Shown in pieces: positions 46,410-55,804 of a DNA stretch of 64,000 nucleotides. Every line of letters begins with the position of its first letter. The first letter of the stretch is position 1. The DNA is from Dyella jiangningensis. Its GTDB lineage: Bacteria; Pseudomonadota; Gammaproteobacteria; Xanthomonadales; Rhodanobacteraceae. The stretch lies in NCBI GenBank assembly GCA_000632805.1, contig CP007444.1, positions 3,026,772 through 3,090,771 of the forward strand. Direction: 5' to 3'. The notes below the pieces were generated by a model. The model had not been told where the DNA came from. It saw only the letters and a program-made list of their open reading frames with translations, and made no database searches. The position numbers and the translations under genes are program-made.

Positions 46410-49400
46410 ATGTCCGTCCGCTTCGCACACCTCCACCTGCACAGCGAGTACTCGCTGGTCGACTCGACCATCCGCATCAAGGGGCTGGTCGACGCCTGCG
46501 TGCGCGCAGGCATTCCGGCGGTGGCGCTGACCGACGACAGCAACATGTTCGCGCTGGTGAAGTTCTACAAGGCCTGCAGCGCGGCCGGCATCAAGCCGAT
46601 CGGCGGCGCGGACCTGTGGGTGAGCTCGCCGGACGATCCGCGCCCGTGGCGTCTCACCGTGTTCTGCCAGAACCACGAGGGCTACCTCAACCTGTCGCGC
46701 CTGGTGTCACGCGCCTGGCGCGATGGCCAGCACGGCGGCCGCGCCATGGTCGACATGGCCTGGCTCACGCCGCAGGCGACGCATGGCCTGATCGCCATGA
46801 TGGGACGCGAGAGCGAGGTAGGCCGCATCGCGGTGAACCAGGGCGTGGATGCGGCCGCCGCGCGCCTGCGCCCGTTCGCGAACCAGATGAGCGACCGCCT
46901 GTACCTGGAGCTCACCCGCACCGGCCGAGAAGGCGAGGAAAACTGGAACGCCGCCGCGCTCGGCCTGGCCGCCGAACTCGACCTGCCGGTGATCGCCAGC
47001 AACGACGTGCGCTTCCTCAAGCAGGAAGGTTTCGAATCGCACGAAGCACGCGTGTGCATCAACCAAGGCCGCGTACTGGCTGATCCAAAACGCCCGCGCG
47101 ACTACAGCGACCAGCAATACCTGAAAACGCCCGAGGAAATGGAGGCGCTCTTCGCCGACATTCCCGAGGCGCTGGAAAACACCATCGAGCTGGCCAAGCG
47201 CTGCACGCTGGAACTGAGCTTTGGCACGTACTACCTGCCCGACTTCCCGGTGCCCGAAGGCCACGACCTGGCCAGCTACATCCGCGAGCTTTCCCGTGAA
47301 GGTCTGAAGGAACGCCTGGCGTTTGCCGGCGTCGCACCCGGTCGCACGCGCGAGGAATACGAAACGCGCCTGGAACGCGAGCTGGACGTCATCATCAAGA
47401 TGGGCTTCCCCGGCTACTTCCTGATCGTAGCGGACTTCATCAACTGGGGTAAGCAGAACGGCATCCCGGTCGGCCCGGGCCGTGGTTCGGGTGCCGGCTC
47501 TCTGGTGGCGTGGGTGCTGAAGATCACCGACCTGGACCCGATCCAGTTCGACCTGCTGTTCGAGCGATTCCTCAATCCCGAACGCGTGTCGATGCCCGAC
47601 TTCGACATCGACTTCTGCATGGATCGCCGCGACGAGGTGATCGACTACGTCGCGCGCAAGTACGGCCGCGACCACGTCAGCCAGATCATCACGTACGGCT
47701 CGATGGCGGCGAAGGCCGTGCTGCGCGACTCCGGCCGCGTGCTCGGCATGGGCTACAACGCCGTCGACCGCATCGCCAAGCTGATTCCCGCGCGTCCGCT
47801 CGATCTCACGCTGCAATGCGCGCTAGGTCGTTCGGAGAAGGCGAAGAAGGAACCCGATCGCATCGTCAAGGATTTCTGCGACCTCTACGAGCAGGACGAG
47901 GAAGCGCGCACGCTGATCGACCTGGCGCTCAGCCTGGAAAGCATCACGCGCGGCGTCGGCAAACACGCCGGTGGCGTGGTGATCGGTCCCAAGCCGCTCA
48001 CCGAGTTCGCCCCGCTGTATTGCGAACCGGGCGGCGGGGGTGTCGTCACGCAGTACGACAAGGACGACGTGGAAGCCGTCGGCCTGGTGAAGTTCGACTT
48101 CCTCGGCCTGCGCACGCTCACCATCATCGACTGGGCGGTGAAGGCCATCAACGCGCGTCGCGCGGCGACCGGCGAGGAGCCGCTGGACATCGCGACGATC
48201 GCCACCGACGACGTGGCCACCTACGAGCTGCTGAAGAGGGCGCAGACGGTCGCCGTGTTCCAGCTCGAATCCTCGGGCATGCAGCGCATGCTCAAGGACG
48301 CCAAGCCCGACCGCTTCGAGGACATCATCGCGCTGGTGGCGCTGTACCGCCCCGGCCCGATGGACCTGATCCCCAGCTTCGTCGCGCGTAAGCACGGCCG
48401 CGAGGAAGTGGTGTACCCCGACCCGCGCGTCGAACCGATCCTGAAAGAGACCTACGGCATCATGGTCTATCAGGAGCAGGTGATGCAGATGGCGCAGATC
48501 GTCGGCGGTTACTCGCTCGGCGGCGCCGACCTGCTGCGTCGCGCGATGGGCAAGAAGAAGCTCGAGGAAATGGCGAAGGAGCGCGCCAAGTTCCGCGAGG
48601 GCGCCGCCAAGGACGGACTCACCGGCGAAAAGGCCGATGAGATCTTCGACTTGATGGAGAAGTTCGCAGGCTACGGCTTCAACAAGTCGCACGCCGCTGC
48701 TTACGCGCTCGTCTCGTACCACACGGCCTGGCTGAAGGCGCACTACCCCGCCGAATTCATGGCCGCGACGATTTCGTCGGACATGGACAACACCGACAAG
48801 GCGGTGACCTTCATCGACGAGTCGAAGGCGATCGGCCTGAAGGTGTTGCCGCCAGACGTGAACGCCTCGGAGTTCATGTTCGTCGCGGTGGAACCCAAGG
48901 TGATCCGCTACGGCCTCGGCGCCATCAAGGGCGTGGGCCAGGGCGCGTGCGAGGCGATCGCCGACGAGCGCCGCCGCGGCGGCGCGTATACCGACCTCGC
49001 CGATTTCTGCCGTCGCGTCGATTCGACCAAGCTCAATCGCCGCGTGCTCGAAGCGCTGATCCTGTCCGGTGCGCTCGACGCACTTGCACCCAACCGCGCC
49101 AGCCTGATGGCGCAGCTGCCGAACGCCATGAAGGCGGCGGACCAGCATCTGCGCAACAAGCAGTCCGGCCAGAACGACATGTTCGGCGCGATGATGGGGG
49201 CGGCTGCGCCGACCGTCGACGTGGACTTGCCGGTTGCCGCCGACTGGCCGCTGGAACAGTTGCTGCAGGGTGAGCGCGACACGCTCGGCCATTACCTTTC
49301 CGGGCACCCCACCGATCCGTGGAAGGAAGAGCTCGCCCAGCTCTCCACCTGCCCGCTCGGCGAGATCGCCGACCGTTACCAGCCGCCCAAGCCGCGCAAG

Positions 49401-49964
49401 AACGACGGCGACGACAACCGTTTCCGCCGCGGTCCGGATACGCCGTGGACGGTGGCCGGCATGGTCACCGCCGTGCGCAAACGCGGCGACAGCGATGCCT
49501 TCGTTCGACTGGAAGACGGCACCGGCATCGTCGAGGTGAGCTTCTTCGGCGAGCTGTACCAACAGGTCGCCCCATTGCTGGTGCGCGACGAGCTGTTGGT
49601 GGTCGAAGGCGGCCTGCGTATCGACGATTTCTCGGGTGGCGGCTTCGCCCTGCGTGCGCGCAGCGCGCTCAGCCTGGGTGACGCCTGCCGCCGCTACGCC
49701 CGCCTGCTGCGTTTAAAACTGAACGGCGTGGGCCCTGGCTTCGTCGACGACCTGCGCCGCACCCTTGCCGGCTACCGCGGCGGACGCGCGAGCGTGATCC
49801 TGCACGGCTACCACAACAAGACAGCGCAGGCCGACCTGGAGTTGGGCGAGGAGTGGCGCGTAGACGCCATCCCCGAGCTGCTGCGCGCTATCCGCGCGGT
49901 GCCCGGCGTCGAAGCGGCCAAGCTGCGCATCGTCAAGACAGACGACAGGCCGCGCGGCGACTGA
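46410..49964 (+). CDS. dnaE: DNA polymerase III alpha subunit
   Basis: Catalytic subunit of the replicative polymerase. 1184 aa (E. coli 1160). N-terminal PHP domain (FAHLHLHSEYSLVDS). Palm motifs GPGRGSGAGSLVAWVL and MPDFDIDFCMDRRDEV with the catalytic Asp residues. Thumb and fingers follow (e.g. KFAGYGFNKSHAAAYALVS), then the tandem HhH and an OB fold at the C-terminus (WTVAGMVTAVRKRGDS). Confidence 0.98.
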   Translation: MSVRFAHLHLHSEYSLVDSTIRIKGLVDACVRAGIPAVALTDDSNMFALVKFYKACSAAGIKPIGGADLWVSSPDDPRPWRLTVFCQNHEGYLNLSRLVSRAWRDGQHGGRAMVDMAWLTPQATHGLIAMMGRESEVGRIAVNQGVDAAAARLRPFANQMSDRLYLELTRTGREGEENWNAAALGLAAELDLPVIASNDVRFLKQEGFESHEARVCINQGRVLADPKRPRDYSDQQYLKTPEEMEALFADIPEALENTIELAKRCTLELSFGTYYLPDFPVPEGHDLASYIRELSREGLKERLAFAGVAPGRTREEYETRLERELDVIIKMGFPGYFLIVADFINWGKQNGIPVGPGRGSGAGSLVAWVLKITDLDPIQFDLLFERFLNPERVSMPDFDIDFCMDRRDEVIDYVARKYGRDHVSQIITYGSMAAKAVLRDSGRVLGMGYNAVDRIAKLIPARPLDLTLQCALGRSEKAKKEPDRIVKDFCDLYEQDEEARTLIDLALSLESITRGVGKHAGGVVIGPKPLTEFAPLYCEPGGGGVVTQYDKDDVEAVGLVKFDFLGLRTLTIIDWAVKAINARRAATGEEPLDIATIATDDVATYELLKRAQTVAVFQLESSGMQRMLKDAKPDRFEDIIALVALYRPGPMDLIPSFVARKHGREEVVYPDPRVEPILKETYGIMVYQEQVMQMAQIVGGYSLGGADLLRRAMGKKKLEEMAKERAKFREGAAKDGLTGEKADEIFDLMEKFAGYGFNKSHAAAYALVSYHTAWLKAHYPAEFMAATISSDMDNTDKAVTFIDESKAIGLKVLPPDVNASEFMFVAVEPKVIRYGLGAIKGVGQGACEAIADERRRGGAYTDLADFCRRVDSTKLNRRVLEALILSGALDALAPNRASLMAQLPNAMKAADQHLRNKQSGQNDMFGAMMGAAAPTVDVDLPVAADWPLEQLLQGERDTLGHYLSGHPTDPWKEELAQLSTCPLGEIADRYQPPKPRKNDGDDNRFRRGPDTPWTVAGMVTAVRKRGDSDAFVRLEDGTGIVEVSFFGELYQQVAPLLVRDELLVVEGGLRIDDFSGGGFALRARSALSLGDACRRYARLLRLKLNGVGPGFVDDLRRTLAGYRGGRASVILHGYHNKTAQADLELGEEWRVDAIPELLRAIRAVPGVEAAKLRIVKTDDRPRGD

Positions 49965-50062
49965 GGGCCTGACCAGCACATTCCCATGACCTCGGCGCAG
50001 GGCTCACCAGCCCGTGCCACGTGAGGTGCCCTTCACTGTTTCATCACCCCATACGCCCCCGT

Positions 50063-50091
50063 TTCCGCGATTTTTTCCAGATCGGTATACT
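50063..50091 (+). promoter_or_regulatory. Candidate accA promoter
   Basis: TATACT (50086-50091), a good -10 box, 31 nt before the accA start, with TTCCGC (50063-50068) at a 17-nt spacing as a weak -35. Confidence 0.4.
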
Positions 50092-50121
50092 GGCGCGCTT
50101 CCGTGTTCTGAACTGCACCGA

Positions 50122-51078
50122 ATGAATCCCAACTTCCTCGATTTCGAACAACCCATCGCCGAACTGGACGCGAAGATTGAAGAGCTTCGCCATGCCAGCC
50201 ATGGCCAGGCGTTCAACATCGACGAAGAAGTCGCCCGCCTGCGCGAGAAGCTGAAGCTCAAGACCAACGAGATCTTCCGCAACCTTACGCCGTGGCAGGT
50301 GACGCAGCTGTCGCGCCATCCGGCGCGTCCGTACACGCTCGATTACATCAGCGTGATATGCGACGAGTTCCACGAGCTGGCCGGCGACCGCGCCTATGCG
50401 GATGATGCCGCCATCGTGGGTGGCCTGGGCCGCATCAACGGCCGCTCGGTGATGATCATCGGTCACCAGAAGGCGCGCGATACCAAGGGCAAGGTGCGCC
50501 GCAACTTCGGCATGCCCCGTCCCGAGGGTTACCGCAAGGCGCTGCGCCTGATGAAGATGGCCGAGCGCTTCGGCCTGCCGCTGTTCACCCTGATCGACAC
50601 CCCAGGCGCCTACCCGGGCGTCGGTGCCGAGGAGCGCGGCCAGTCCGAAGCCATCGCGCGCAACCTGCTGGAAATGGCCGATCTCAAGACGCCCATCATC
50701 TGCACCGTGATCGGTGAAGGCGGCTCGGGCGGCGCGCTCGCCATCGGCGTGGGCGACCGCACGGTCATGCTGCAGTACTCGACGTATTCGGTGATTTCGC
50801 CGGAAGGCTGCGCCTCCATCCTGTGGAAGAGCGCCGACAAGGCCAAGGATGCTGCCGAAGCATTGGGCCTCACCGCACCGCGCTTGCTCGAGCTCGGCCT
50901 GATCGACAAGGTCGTACGCGAGCCGCTGGGCGGCGCGCATCGCAATCCGCACTCGATGGCCGTGCGCCTGAAGGCGGTGCTGATGAACCAGCTCGACGAA
51001 CTGGAAGCAATGCCAACCAAGGATCTGCTCGAGCGGCGCTACAAGCGCCTGCGCGGCTACGGCGCATTCATCGAATAA
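50122..51078 (+). CDS. accA: Acetyl-CoA carboxylase carboxyltransferase subunit alpha
   Basis: Alpha subunit of the biotin-carboxyl transferase that makes malonyl-CoA with AccD. 318 aa (E. coli 319). ATG 50122 ([20 protein letters not shown]). Motifs: [39 protein letters not shown] and [15 protein letters not shown]. Follows dnaE, as in E. coli and Xanthomonas. A REP cluster begins 2 nt after its stop. Confidence 0.98.
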   Translation: MNPNFLDFEQPIAELDAKIEELRHASHGQAFNIDEEVARLREKLKLKTNEIFRNLTPWQVTQLSRHPARPYTLDYISVICDEFHELAGDRAYADDAAIVGGLGRINGRSVMIIGHQKARDTKGKVRRNFGMPRPEGYRKALRLMKMAERFGLPLFTLIDTPGAYPGVGAEERGQSEAIARNLLEMADLKTPIICTVIGEGGSGGALAIGVGDRTVMLQYSTYSVISPEGCASILWKSADKAKDAAEALGLTAPRLLELGLIDKVVREPLGGAHRNPHSMAVRLKAVLMNQLDELEAMPTKDLLERRYKRLRGYGAFIE

Positions 51079-51080
51079 CC

Positions 51081-51232
51081 TGTGGGGGCGCACCCTGTGC
51101 GCGACAAGCCTACGGAGCGGTTATCCCGCTGCTCCGCGGTCGCCCACAGAGTGGGCTCCTACAAAAGAAAGCAGCGCCAGCTTCCCCTGTAGGAGCGCAC
51201 CCAGTGTGCGACAAGCCTACGGAGCATTATCC
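51081..51232. repeat. Cluster of three REP-type palindromes
   Basis: Three units: direct at 51081-51126 (TGTGGGGGCGCACCCTGTGC and continuing into ACAAGCCTACGGAGCGG), an inverted, diverged copy at 51129-51163 and a direct copy at 51188-51232 (TGTAGGAGCGCACCCAGTGT). The first and third share a tail ACAAGCCTACGGAGC, so the repeat unit is about 45 nt. Lies between accA and the NYN gene. Confidence 0.8.
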
Positions 51233-51341
51233 CCACAACCGCAATTACCGGGGCGATTCTTCGCCAGACAAGGCCCAGTCTCACCGTCCAGTCACGCCTC
51301 CGCGTTACCATTCCACGGCATCTCCGTCAGGAAAACGCGAC

Positions 51342-52094
51342 ATGGCCACCGACAGCACCAAGCTCGCCGTTCTCATCGATGCGGACAATGCGCAACCAGG
51401 CATTGCCGAAGCATTGCTCGCCGAAGTGGCCAAATACGGCACGGCGCATGTGAAACGCGCCTACGGTGATTGGACGTCCAATCACCTGAAGAGCTGGAAG
51501 GAGCAACTGCTCACCCAGTCGATCCAGCCGATGCAGCAGTTCGGCTACACCAGCGGCAAGAACGCCACCGACTCGGCGATGATCATTGATGCGATGGACC
51601 TGCTGTACTCGGGTCGCTTCGATGGCTTCTGCATCGTGTCCAGCGACAGTGATTTCACGCGGCTCGCCGCGCGCATCCGCGAATCGGGCCTGATCGTGTA
51701 TGGCTTCGGCGAGCGCAAGACGCCCGACCCCTTCGTCGCCGCATGCGACAAGTTCATCTATACCGACATTCTCGGTGCCAAACCGGACGAAGAGCAGCCG
51801 CTCAAGCCACGCACGGCCGCGCAACTGAAACAGGATTCCAGCCTGGTGAACCTGCTGCGCAACGCGGTCGACGCAGCCTCGGACGACGATGGCTGGGCCG
51901 CCCTCGGCGGCGTGGGCTCGATCGTCACCAAGCAGCGCCCCAACTTCGATGCGCGCACCTATGGCTACAACAAGCTCAGCGAGTTGATCACCGCCACCAC
52001 GCTGTTCGAGATCGATCGACGCAGCCCGGGCGAAGGCCGACCCAAGGTGATCTACGTGCGCAACAAGACGAAGAAAGCCGCGCCCCGTGAGTGA
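51342..52094 (+). CDS. NYN-domain (LabA/DUF88) protein with C-terminal OST-HTH/LOTUS domain
   Basis: 250-aa predicted PIN-like RNase. NYN domain, residues about 7-150: KLAVLIDADNAQPGIAEALL (first Asp pair), GKNATDSAMIIDAMDLLYS, and FCIVSSDSDFTRLAARIRE with the acidic active-site residues. The C-terminal OST-HTH domain (residues about 170-245) begins SSLVNLLRNAVDAASDDDGW and includes GYNKLSELITATTLFEIDRR. RNA binding by LOTUS plus nuclease activity suggests RNA processing or decay; targets are unknown. Overlaps tilS by 8 nt. Confidence 0.88.
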   Translation: MATDSTKLAVLIDADNAQPGIAEALLAEVAKYGTAHVKRAYGDWTSNHLKSWKEQLLTQSIQPMQQFGYTSGKNATDSAMIIDAMDLLYSGRFDGFCIVSSDSDFTRLAARIRESGLIVYGFGERKTPDPFVAACDKFIYTDILGAKPDEEQPLKPRTAAQLKQDSSLVNLLRNAVDAASDDDGWAALGGVGSIVTKQRPNFDARTYGYNKLSELITATTLFEIDRRSPGEGRPKVIYVRNKTKKAAPRE

Positions 52095-53376
52095 GCTCGC
52101 ATGCGTTCTTCGCAATGTCCTGCGCAAGGAGCCGCAGGGAGCGTTGTGCGTGGCGTACAGCGGCGGTCCTGACTCCACCGCGCTGCTGCATGCGCTCGCG
52201 CAATTGCCCGAGGCGCAGGAGCGTGGGTTGCGCGCATTGCACGTCGATCACGGCTTGCACGCCGACAGCCACGCCTGGGCCACGCATTGCCGCGAACTCG
52301 CGCAGGCATGGCAGGTGCCCTGCCTCGTGCTGCGCGTGGACGTGAACCACGCCAGCGGTTATGGCCTGGAAGCCGCCGCGCGCGACGCGCGTTATCGCGC
52401 CTTCGCGCTCTCGCTGCATGACGGCGAGCGCATCGTGCTTGGCCACCACCGGGACGACCAGGCGGAAACCGTGTTGCTGAAACTGTTGCGCGGCGCCGGG
52501 CCCGAGGGCCTGGGTGGCATGCGTGGCCTGCGTCCGCTTGGGCGCGGCCTGCTGTGGCGGCCGCTGCTGGACGTATCGCGCGAAGCATTGCGGCGTTACG
52601 TCGACACGCATGGCCTGCCCTGCATCGCCGATCCGTCGAACGCCGACCATCGACTGACCCGCAACTTCCTCCGTCACGAGATCCTGCCGCGACTCACTGA
52701 CCATTGGCCGCAGGCAGTCGAATCGATCGTGCATAGCGCACGCCACAGCCGGGAAGCTGCCGAAGTCCTATCGCGGCAATGGCGTGCTGCGCGCGACGCA
52801 TTGCTCGACCCCGCGACGGGAAGTCTCGATGCCGGCGGCTGGCTCACGCTGCTGCCGGCCTTGCGGCATCCCTTGCTGGACGACTGGCTACACACGCGCG
52901 GCCTGCCGGCCCCCACCACCGCGCAGCGTGCACAGATCGAGCGCCAGTGCCTGGCGCGTGATGGCCAGCTGCCATGCATCCGGTGGCCGGGCGCCGAGAT
53001 CCACGTGTGGAAGGGCCGCCTGTGGGCGCTGCCGCCGCAGCGTGCGATCGACCCGCAATGGCGTGCCGACTGGTCCGGTGCGCCGCTGGCCTTGCCCGAT
53101 GGCGGGAGCCTGCAGCTGGAACCGGCGGGCCGACTCGCCGAACCCGTCAGCGTGCGCCTGCGCCAGGGCGGCGAACAGTTGCGCCCTGCCGGCAATCCTC
53201 ACACCCGCGAGCTGCGGGATCTCATGCAACAGAACGGCATGCCGCCGTGGCGTCGCCTGGCGTGCCCGCTGCTGTACGCGGGCGGCGAACTGGTGGGCGT
53301 GGGCGATCGCTGGCTGACCGAACGAGGCGTGCAGCTGTTCGGTGCGCATAGGCCCCTCTGGCATCCGGCCTTCTGA
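52087..53376 (+). CDS. tilS: tRNA(Ile)-lysidine synthase
   Basis: Modifies C34 of tRNA-Ile(CAU) to lysidine. 429 aa (E. coli 432). The P-loop SGGPDST is at residues 25-31; it is followed by LHVDHGLHADS and LGHHRDDQAETVLLKLLRG. The C-terminal TilS domain ends LFGAHRPLWHPAF. GTG start at 52087, 8 nt inside the NYN gene. Confidence 0.96.
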   Translation: MSELACVLRNVLRKEPQGALCVAYSGGPDSTALLHALAQLPEAQERGLRALHVDHGLHADSHAWATHCRELAQAWQVPCLVLRVDVNHASGYGLEAAARDARYRAFALSLHDGERIVLGHHRDDQAETVLLKLLRGAGPEGLGGMRGLRPLGRGLLWRPLLDVSREALRRYVDTHGLPCIADPSNADHRLTRNFLRHEILPRLTDHWPQAVESIVHSARHSREAAEVLSRQWRAARDALLDPATGSLDAGGWLTLLPALRHPLLDDWLHTRGLPAPTTAQRAQIERQCLARDGQLPCIRWPGAEIHVWKGRLWALPPQRAIDPQWRADWSGAPLALPDGGSLQLEPAGRLAEPVSVRLRQGGEQLRPAGNPHTRELRDLMQQNGMPPWRRLACPLLYAGGELVGVGDRWLTERGVQLFGAHRPLWHPAF

Positions 53377-53470
53377 AGACTGCTCCATCCCGCCGCAAAA
53401 GCCGCTACAGCGCCGCGTTTGGCCCTTCGCAGATTGATTCCGCACGCCCCCTGCGTTAGCTTTGCGGGCC

Positions 53471-53728
53471 ATGGCCAAGTCTGCATCCGCCCCCGCTAAT
53501 CCCGCTCCCGCCGCCGATTTCGAGCACTCGCTGGACGAACTCGAGCAGCTGGTCGCGCGCATGGAAGGCGGCGAGCTGAGCCTGGACGAATCCCTCGCCT
53601 CTTTCGAGCGCGGCATCGGCCTTTATCGCCATTGCCAGCAGGCACTGGAAAGTGCCGAACTGCGCGTGCGACTCCTGCTTGATCCCGATGCTCCCGACAA
53701 CGCCGAACCGTTTGAACCCGAACTTTAA
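53471..53728 (+). CDS. xseB: Exodeoxyribonuclease VII small subunit
   Basis: 85-aa small subunit that assembles with XseA. Start ATG 53471 ([20 protein letters not shown]); a TTG three codons before is possible. The conserved core is [20 protein letters not shown] then [19 protein letters not shown]. Its TAA is the first base of MITE-like element B. xseA is not in the window. Confidence 0.95.
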   Translation: MAKSASAPANPAPAADFEHSLDELEQLVARMEGGELSLDESLASFERGIGLYRHCQQALESAELRVRLLLDPDAPDNAEPFEPEL

Positions 53729-53994
53729 GAGTCTGTCTTCACCATCCAAATGCGCCGCGTTGTCCTGCAGCGGCTGTCAGGTGGCAGACCGCGGCGCAAC
53801 CCATGCTGGCTGCATGGGTAAGTCGCGGGCTGGCGCATGACGGCCGCTGCAGGGCAACCCGTCGGGCCGGGTCTGTTTGCCCACGTGGCTGCGTCATCAC
53901 TCGGTCATGTATCGACATACATTCCCTCGCTCTTCCTTGCCCCGCAGGCAAACAGCTCCCGGCGCGGCGTATTTGGATGATGAAGACAGACTCT
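53728..53994. mobile_element. MITE-like element B (32-bp terminal inverted repeats)
   Basis: 267-nt element with near-perfect 32-bp repeats, 53728-53759 and 53963-53994 (2 mismatches), beginning AGAGTCTGTCTTCA. No transposase. The core, read on the minus strand, is related to element A (30387-30640), including GAGGGAATGT, GACCGAG, GATGACGC and CAAACAGACCCGGCCCGA. A hairpin within the core (TGTAT...ATACA, 53908-53921) covaries with that of element A. It lies between xseB and ispA; its right end contains the apparent ispA start codon. Confidence 0.8.
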
Positions 53995-54879
53995 AAGCTC
54001 GGCGCAGGTCTCAAGTCGCTGGTCGTGCGCGCCGACGAGGCGCTGGCCCGTTCGCTGCCGTCGGAAGACACCGCTCCCTTCGAATTGCACCGCGCCATGC
54101 GCTACGCCGTCCTCGGCGGTGGCAAGCGCCTGCGCCCGCTGCTGGTTTACGCCGCTGGCCATGCCTTCGGCGAGCGCGGCTCGCGACTCGACGCGCCGGC
54201 CTGCGCGGTTGAACTGATCCACGCCTATTCGCTCGTGCACGACGACCTGCCGGCCATGGACGACGATTCGCTGCGCCGCGGCCGTCCCACCTGCCATATC
54301 GTGTTCGGCGAGGCGATGGCGATCCTTGCCGGCGATGCGCTGCAGGCGCTCGCCTTTGAGTTGCTGGCCCACGACATCGAGCTGGGCGTGGCACCTGCGC
54401 GCTGCGTGGAAATGCTGCGCGTGCTGGGTCGCGCCTGTGGCGCCGAGGGCATGGCGGGCGGCCAGGCGCTGGACCTCGCCGCCGTCGGTCGCAAGCTGAC
54501 GCTGGCCGAACTGGAACATATGCATGCCTGCAAGACCGGCGCGCTGATCCGCGCCTCGGTGCGCCTCGGCGCCCTCGCGGCCGGCGCGTCCGATGATGCG
54601 CTGGAAGCGCTCGACGGCTACGCCCATGCGGTGGGCCTGGCCTTCCAGGTGCGCGATGACATCCTCGACGTGGAAGGTGAGGCTGCCGTGATCGGCAAGA
54701 CCGCCGGCAAGGATGCCGCCGCCGACAAGCCGACCTTCCCCTCCATCATCGGCATGGATGCGTCGCGCGAGCATCTCGCCCGCCTCACCCGCGACGCGCT
54801 GGAGGCCATCGCACCGCTGGGCGAAAAAGCCGCCCTGCTGGAAGAACTGGCGCGCTACGCCGCCGCCCGCCTGCACTGA
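53977..54879 (+). CDS. ispA: (2E,6E)-farnesyl diphosphate synthase
   Basis: trans-Prenyltransferase making FPP from IPP and DMAPP. 300 aa. First Asp-rich motif LVHDDLPAMDDDSLRRGRP, the second in LAFQVRDDILDVEGE; also GGGKRLRPLL. The candidate start is ATG 53977 or the adjacent ATG 53980, both inside the right inverted repeat of element B with no strong ribosome site; the frame is open through the element. In relatives xseB and ispA are nearly contiguous, so the element has replaced the native start region. Confidence 0.93.
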   Translation: MMKTDSKLGAGLKSLVVRADEALARSLPSEDTAPFELHRAMRYAVLGGGKRLRPLLVYAAGHAFGERGSRLDAPACAVELIHAYSLVHDDLPAMDDDSLRRGRPTCHIVFGEAMAILAGDALQALAFELLAHDIELGVAPARCVEMLRVLGRACGAEGMAGGQALDLAAVGRKLTLAELEHMHACKTGALIRASVRLGALAAGASDDALEALDGYAHAVGLAFQVRDDILDVEGEAAVIGKTAGKDAAADKPTFPSIIGMDASREHLARLTRDALEAIAPLGEKAALLEELARYAAARLH

Positions 54880-54892
54880 CCTGCTGAGCCCT

Positions 54893-54920
54893 TGTAGGAG
54901 CGCACCCAGCGCGCGACCAC
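54893..54920 (+). repeat. REP-type palindrome (single)
   Basis: TGTAGGAGCGCACCCAGCGC, then GCGACC. Same family as at 51.1, 58.7 and 60.8 kb. It sits 14 nt after ispA; where dxs follows ispA in related genomes, a different gene follows here. Confidence 0.7.
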
Positions 54921-54995
54921 GGCATCCAGGCGTCCCGCAGTCAACACCCTCAGCACACAGACGTTCCCCTAGGAACCTCCGCTGACGTCCCCTCG

Positions 54996-55754
54996 ATGAC
55001 CGCCACACCTTCCCCGGCCCCGCGCCTGCTGGGCTCGATCCTTCTCGCCGCGGTATTCGCGCTGCCCGCCTACGCAGCGCCCGGCCAGAAACCCGACTTC
55101 ACCGGCGCCTGGCGGCTCGACGACCGCAACAGCGACACCATCGACACGCTTACCGCAGCCATGCGCAACGAAGCGCGCCACGAGCAGCAGGCATCGCCGC
55201 CCCAGAACCCGGGCGCGGGCAGCCCCGGCCCGACCACGGGAGGCGCTGGCAATGGCGGCAGCCACCGCGGCGGCATGGGTAGCCACGGCGGTGGGATGGG
55301 TGGCGGTGGCATGGGCGGCCACGGCGGCGGCATGGGCGGTGGTGGGCACGGCCGCCATGGCGGCGGCGACAGCAGTACCGCCAAGAAGTCGGACGCCGAC
55401 AAGGACCCCATCGCCACGGCCACCTATCCGATGCCGCCGATGCTGAAAGTGGATTCGGTGCTGCTGGTGCAACAGGACGACAAGACCTTCCAGGTGCGCC
55501 TGAACGATGGCAGCCAGCTCACCGGCAAGCTCGACGGGCAACCGCGCCAGTCGCTCAGTGGCAACGCCATGGTGCGTGGCCATATGGAGAACGGGCAGCT
55601 CAACGTTTCCGTGCAGTACGCCGACGGGATGCAACTGGAGCAGACCTGGGCGATGTCTCCGGACGGTCAGCAGATGATCGTTACCGGCGCCTGGAAAGTA
55701 CCCACGCTGGAGCAGCCCGTCACCTTCAAACGCACCTACGTCGGACTTCACTAG
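54996..55754 (+). CDS. Exported glycine-rich protein of unknown function
   Basis: 252-aa secreted protein. Signal peptide, residues 8-27 (RLLGSILLAAVFALPAYA). The mature N-terminus reads GQKPDFTGAWRLDDRNSDT. Between residues about 70 and 130 lies a low-complexity tract of GGMG, SHGGGMGGG and GHGRHGGGDS units (Gly, His, Met-rich). The C-terminal half is beta-rich (LLVQQDDKTFQVRLNDGSQL, ENGQLNVSVQYADGMQ). No family named with confidence. Followed by a strong terminator. Confidence 0.75.
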   Translation: MTATPSPAPRLLGSILLAAVFALPAYAAPGQKPDFTGAWRLDDRNSDTIDTLTAAMRNEARHEQQASPPQNPGAGSPGPTTGGAGNGGSHRGGMGSHGGGMGGGGMGGHGGGMGGGGHGRHGGGDSSTAKKSDADKDPIATATYPMPPMLKVDSVLLVQQDDKTFQVRLNDGSQLTGKLDGQPRQSLSGNAMVRGHMENGQLNVSVQYADGMQLEQTWAMSPDGQQMIVTGAWKVPTLEQPVTFKRTYVGLH

Positions 55755-55758
55755 ACAA

Positions 55759-55786
55759 AAAAAGGCGGCCCAAAGGCCGCCTTTTT
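55759..55786. terminator. Bidirectional Rho-independent terminator
   Basis: AAAAAGGCGGCC (55759-55770), CAAA loop, GGCCGCCTTTTT (55775-55786). Perfect stem with A- and T-tails, serving the glycine-rich gene and the convergent DUF4870 gene. Confidence 0.92.
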
Positions 55787-55804
55787 CGTCATTCGGCTAT
55801 TGGA

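Noticed and set aside
47823-49562. A 579-codon minus-strand open frame opposite dnaE.
   Set aside because: Antisense shadow of dnaE with no recognisable domain.
53803-53976. N-terminal extension of ispA through element B.
   Set aside because: The open frame continues into the MITE-like element, but the sequence there is not homologous to any IspA and has no ribosome site. The family start corresponds to the region near MKTDSKLG.
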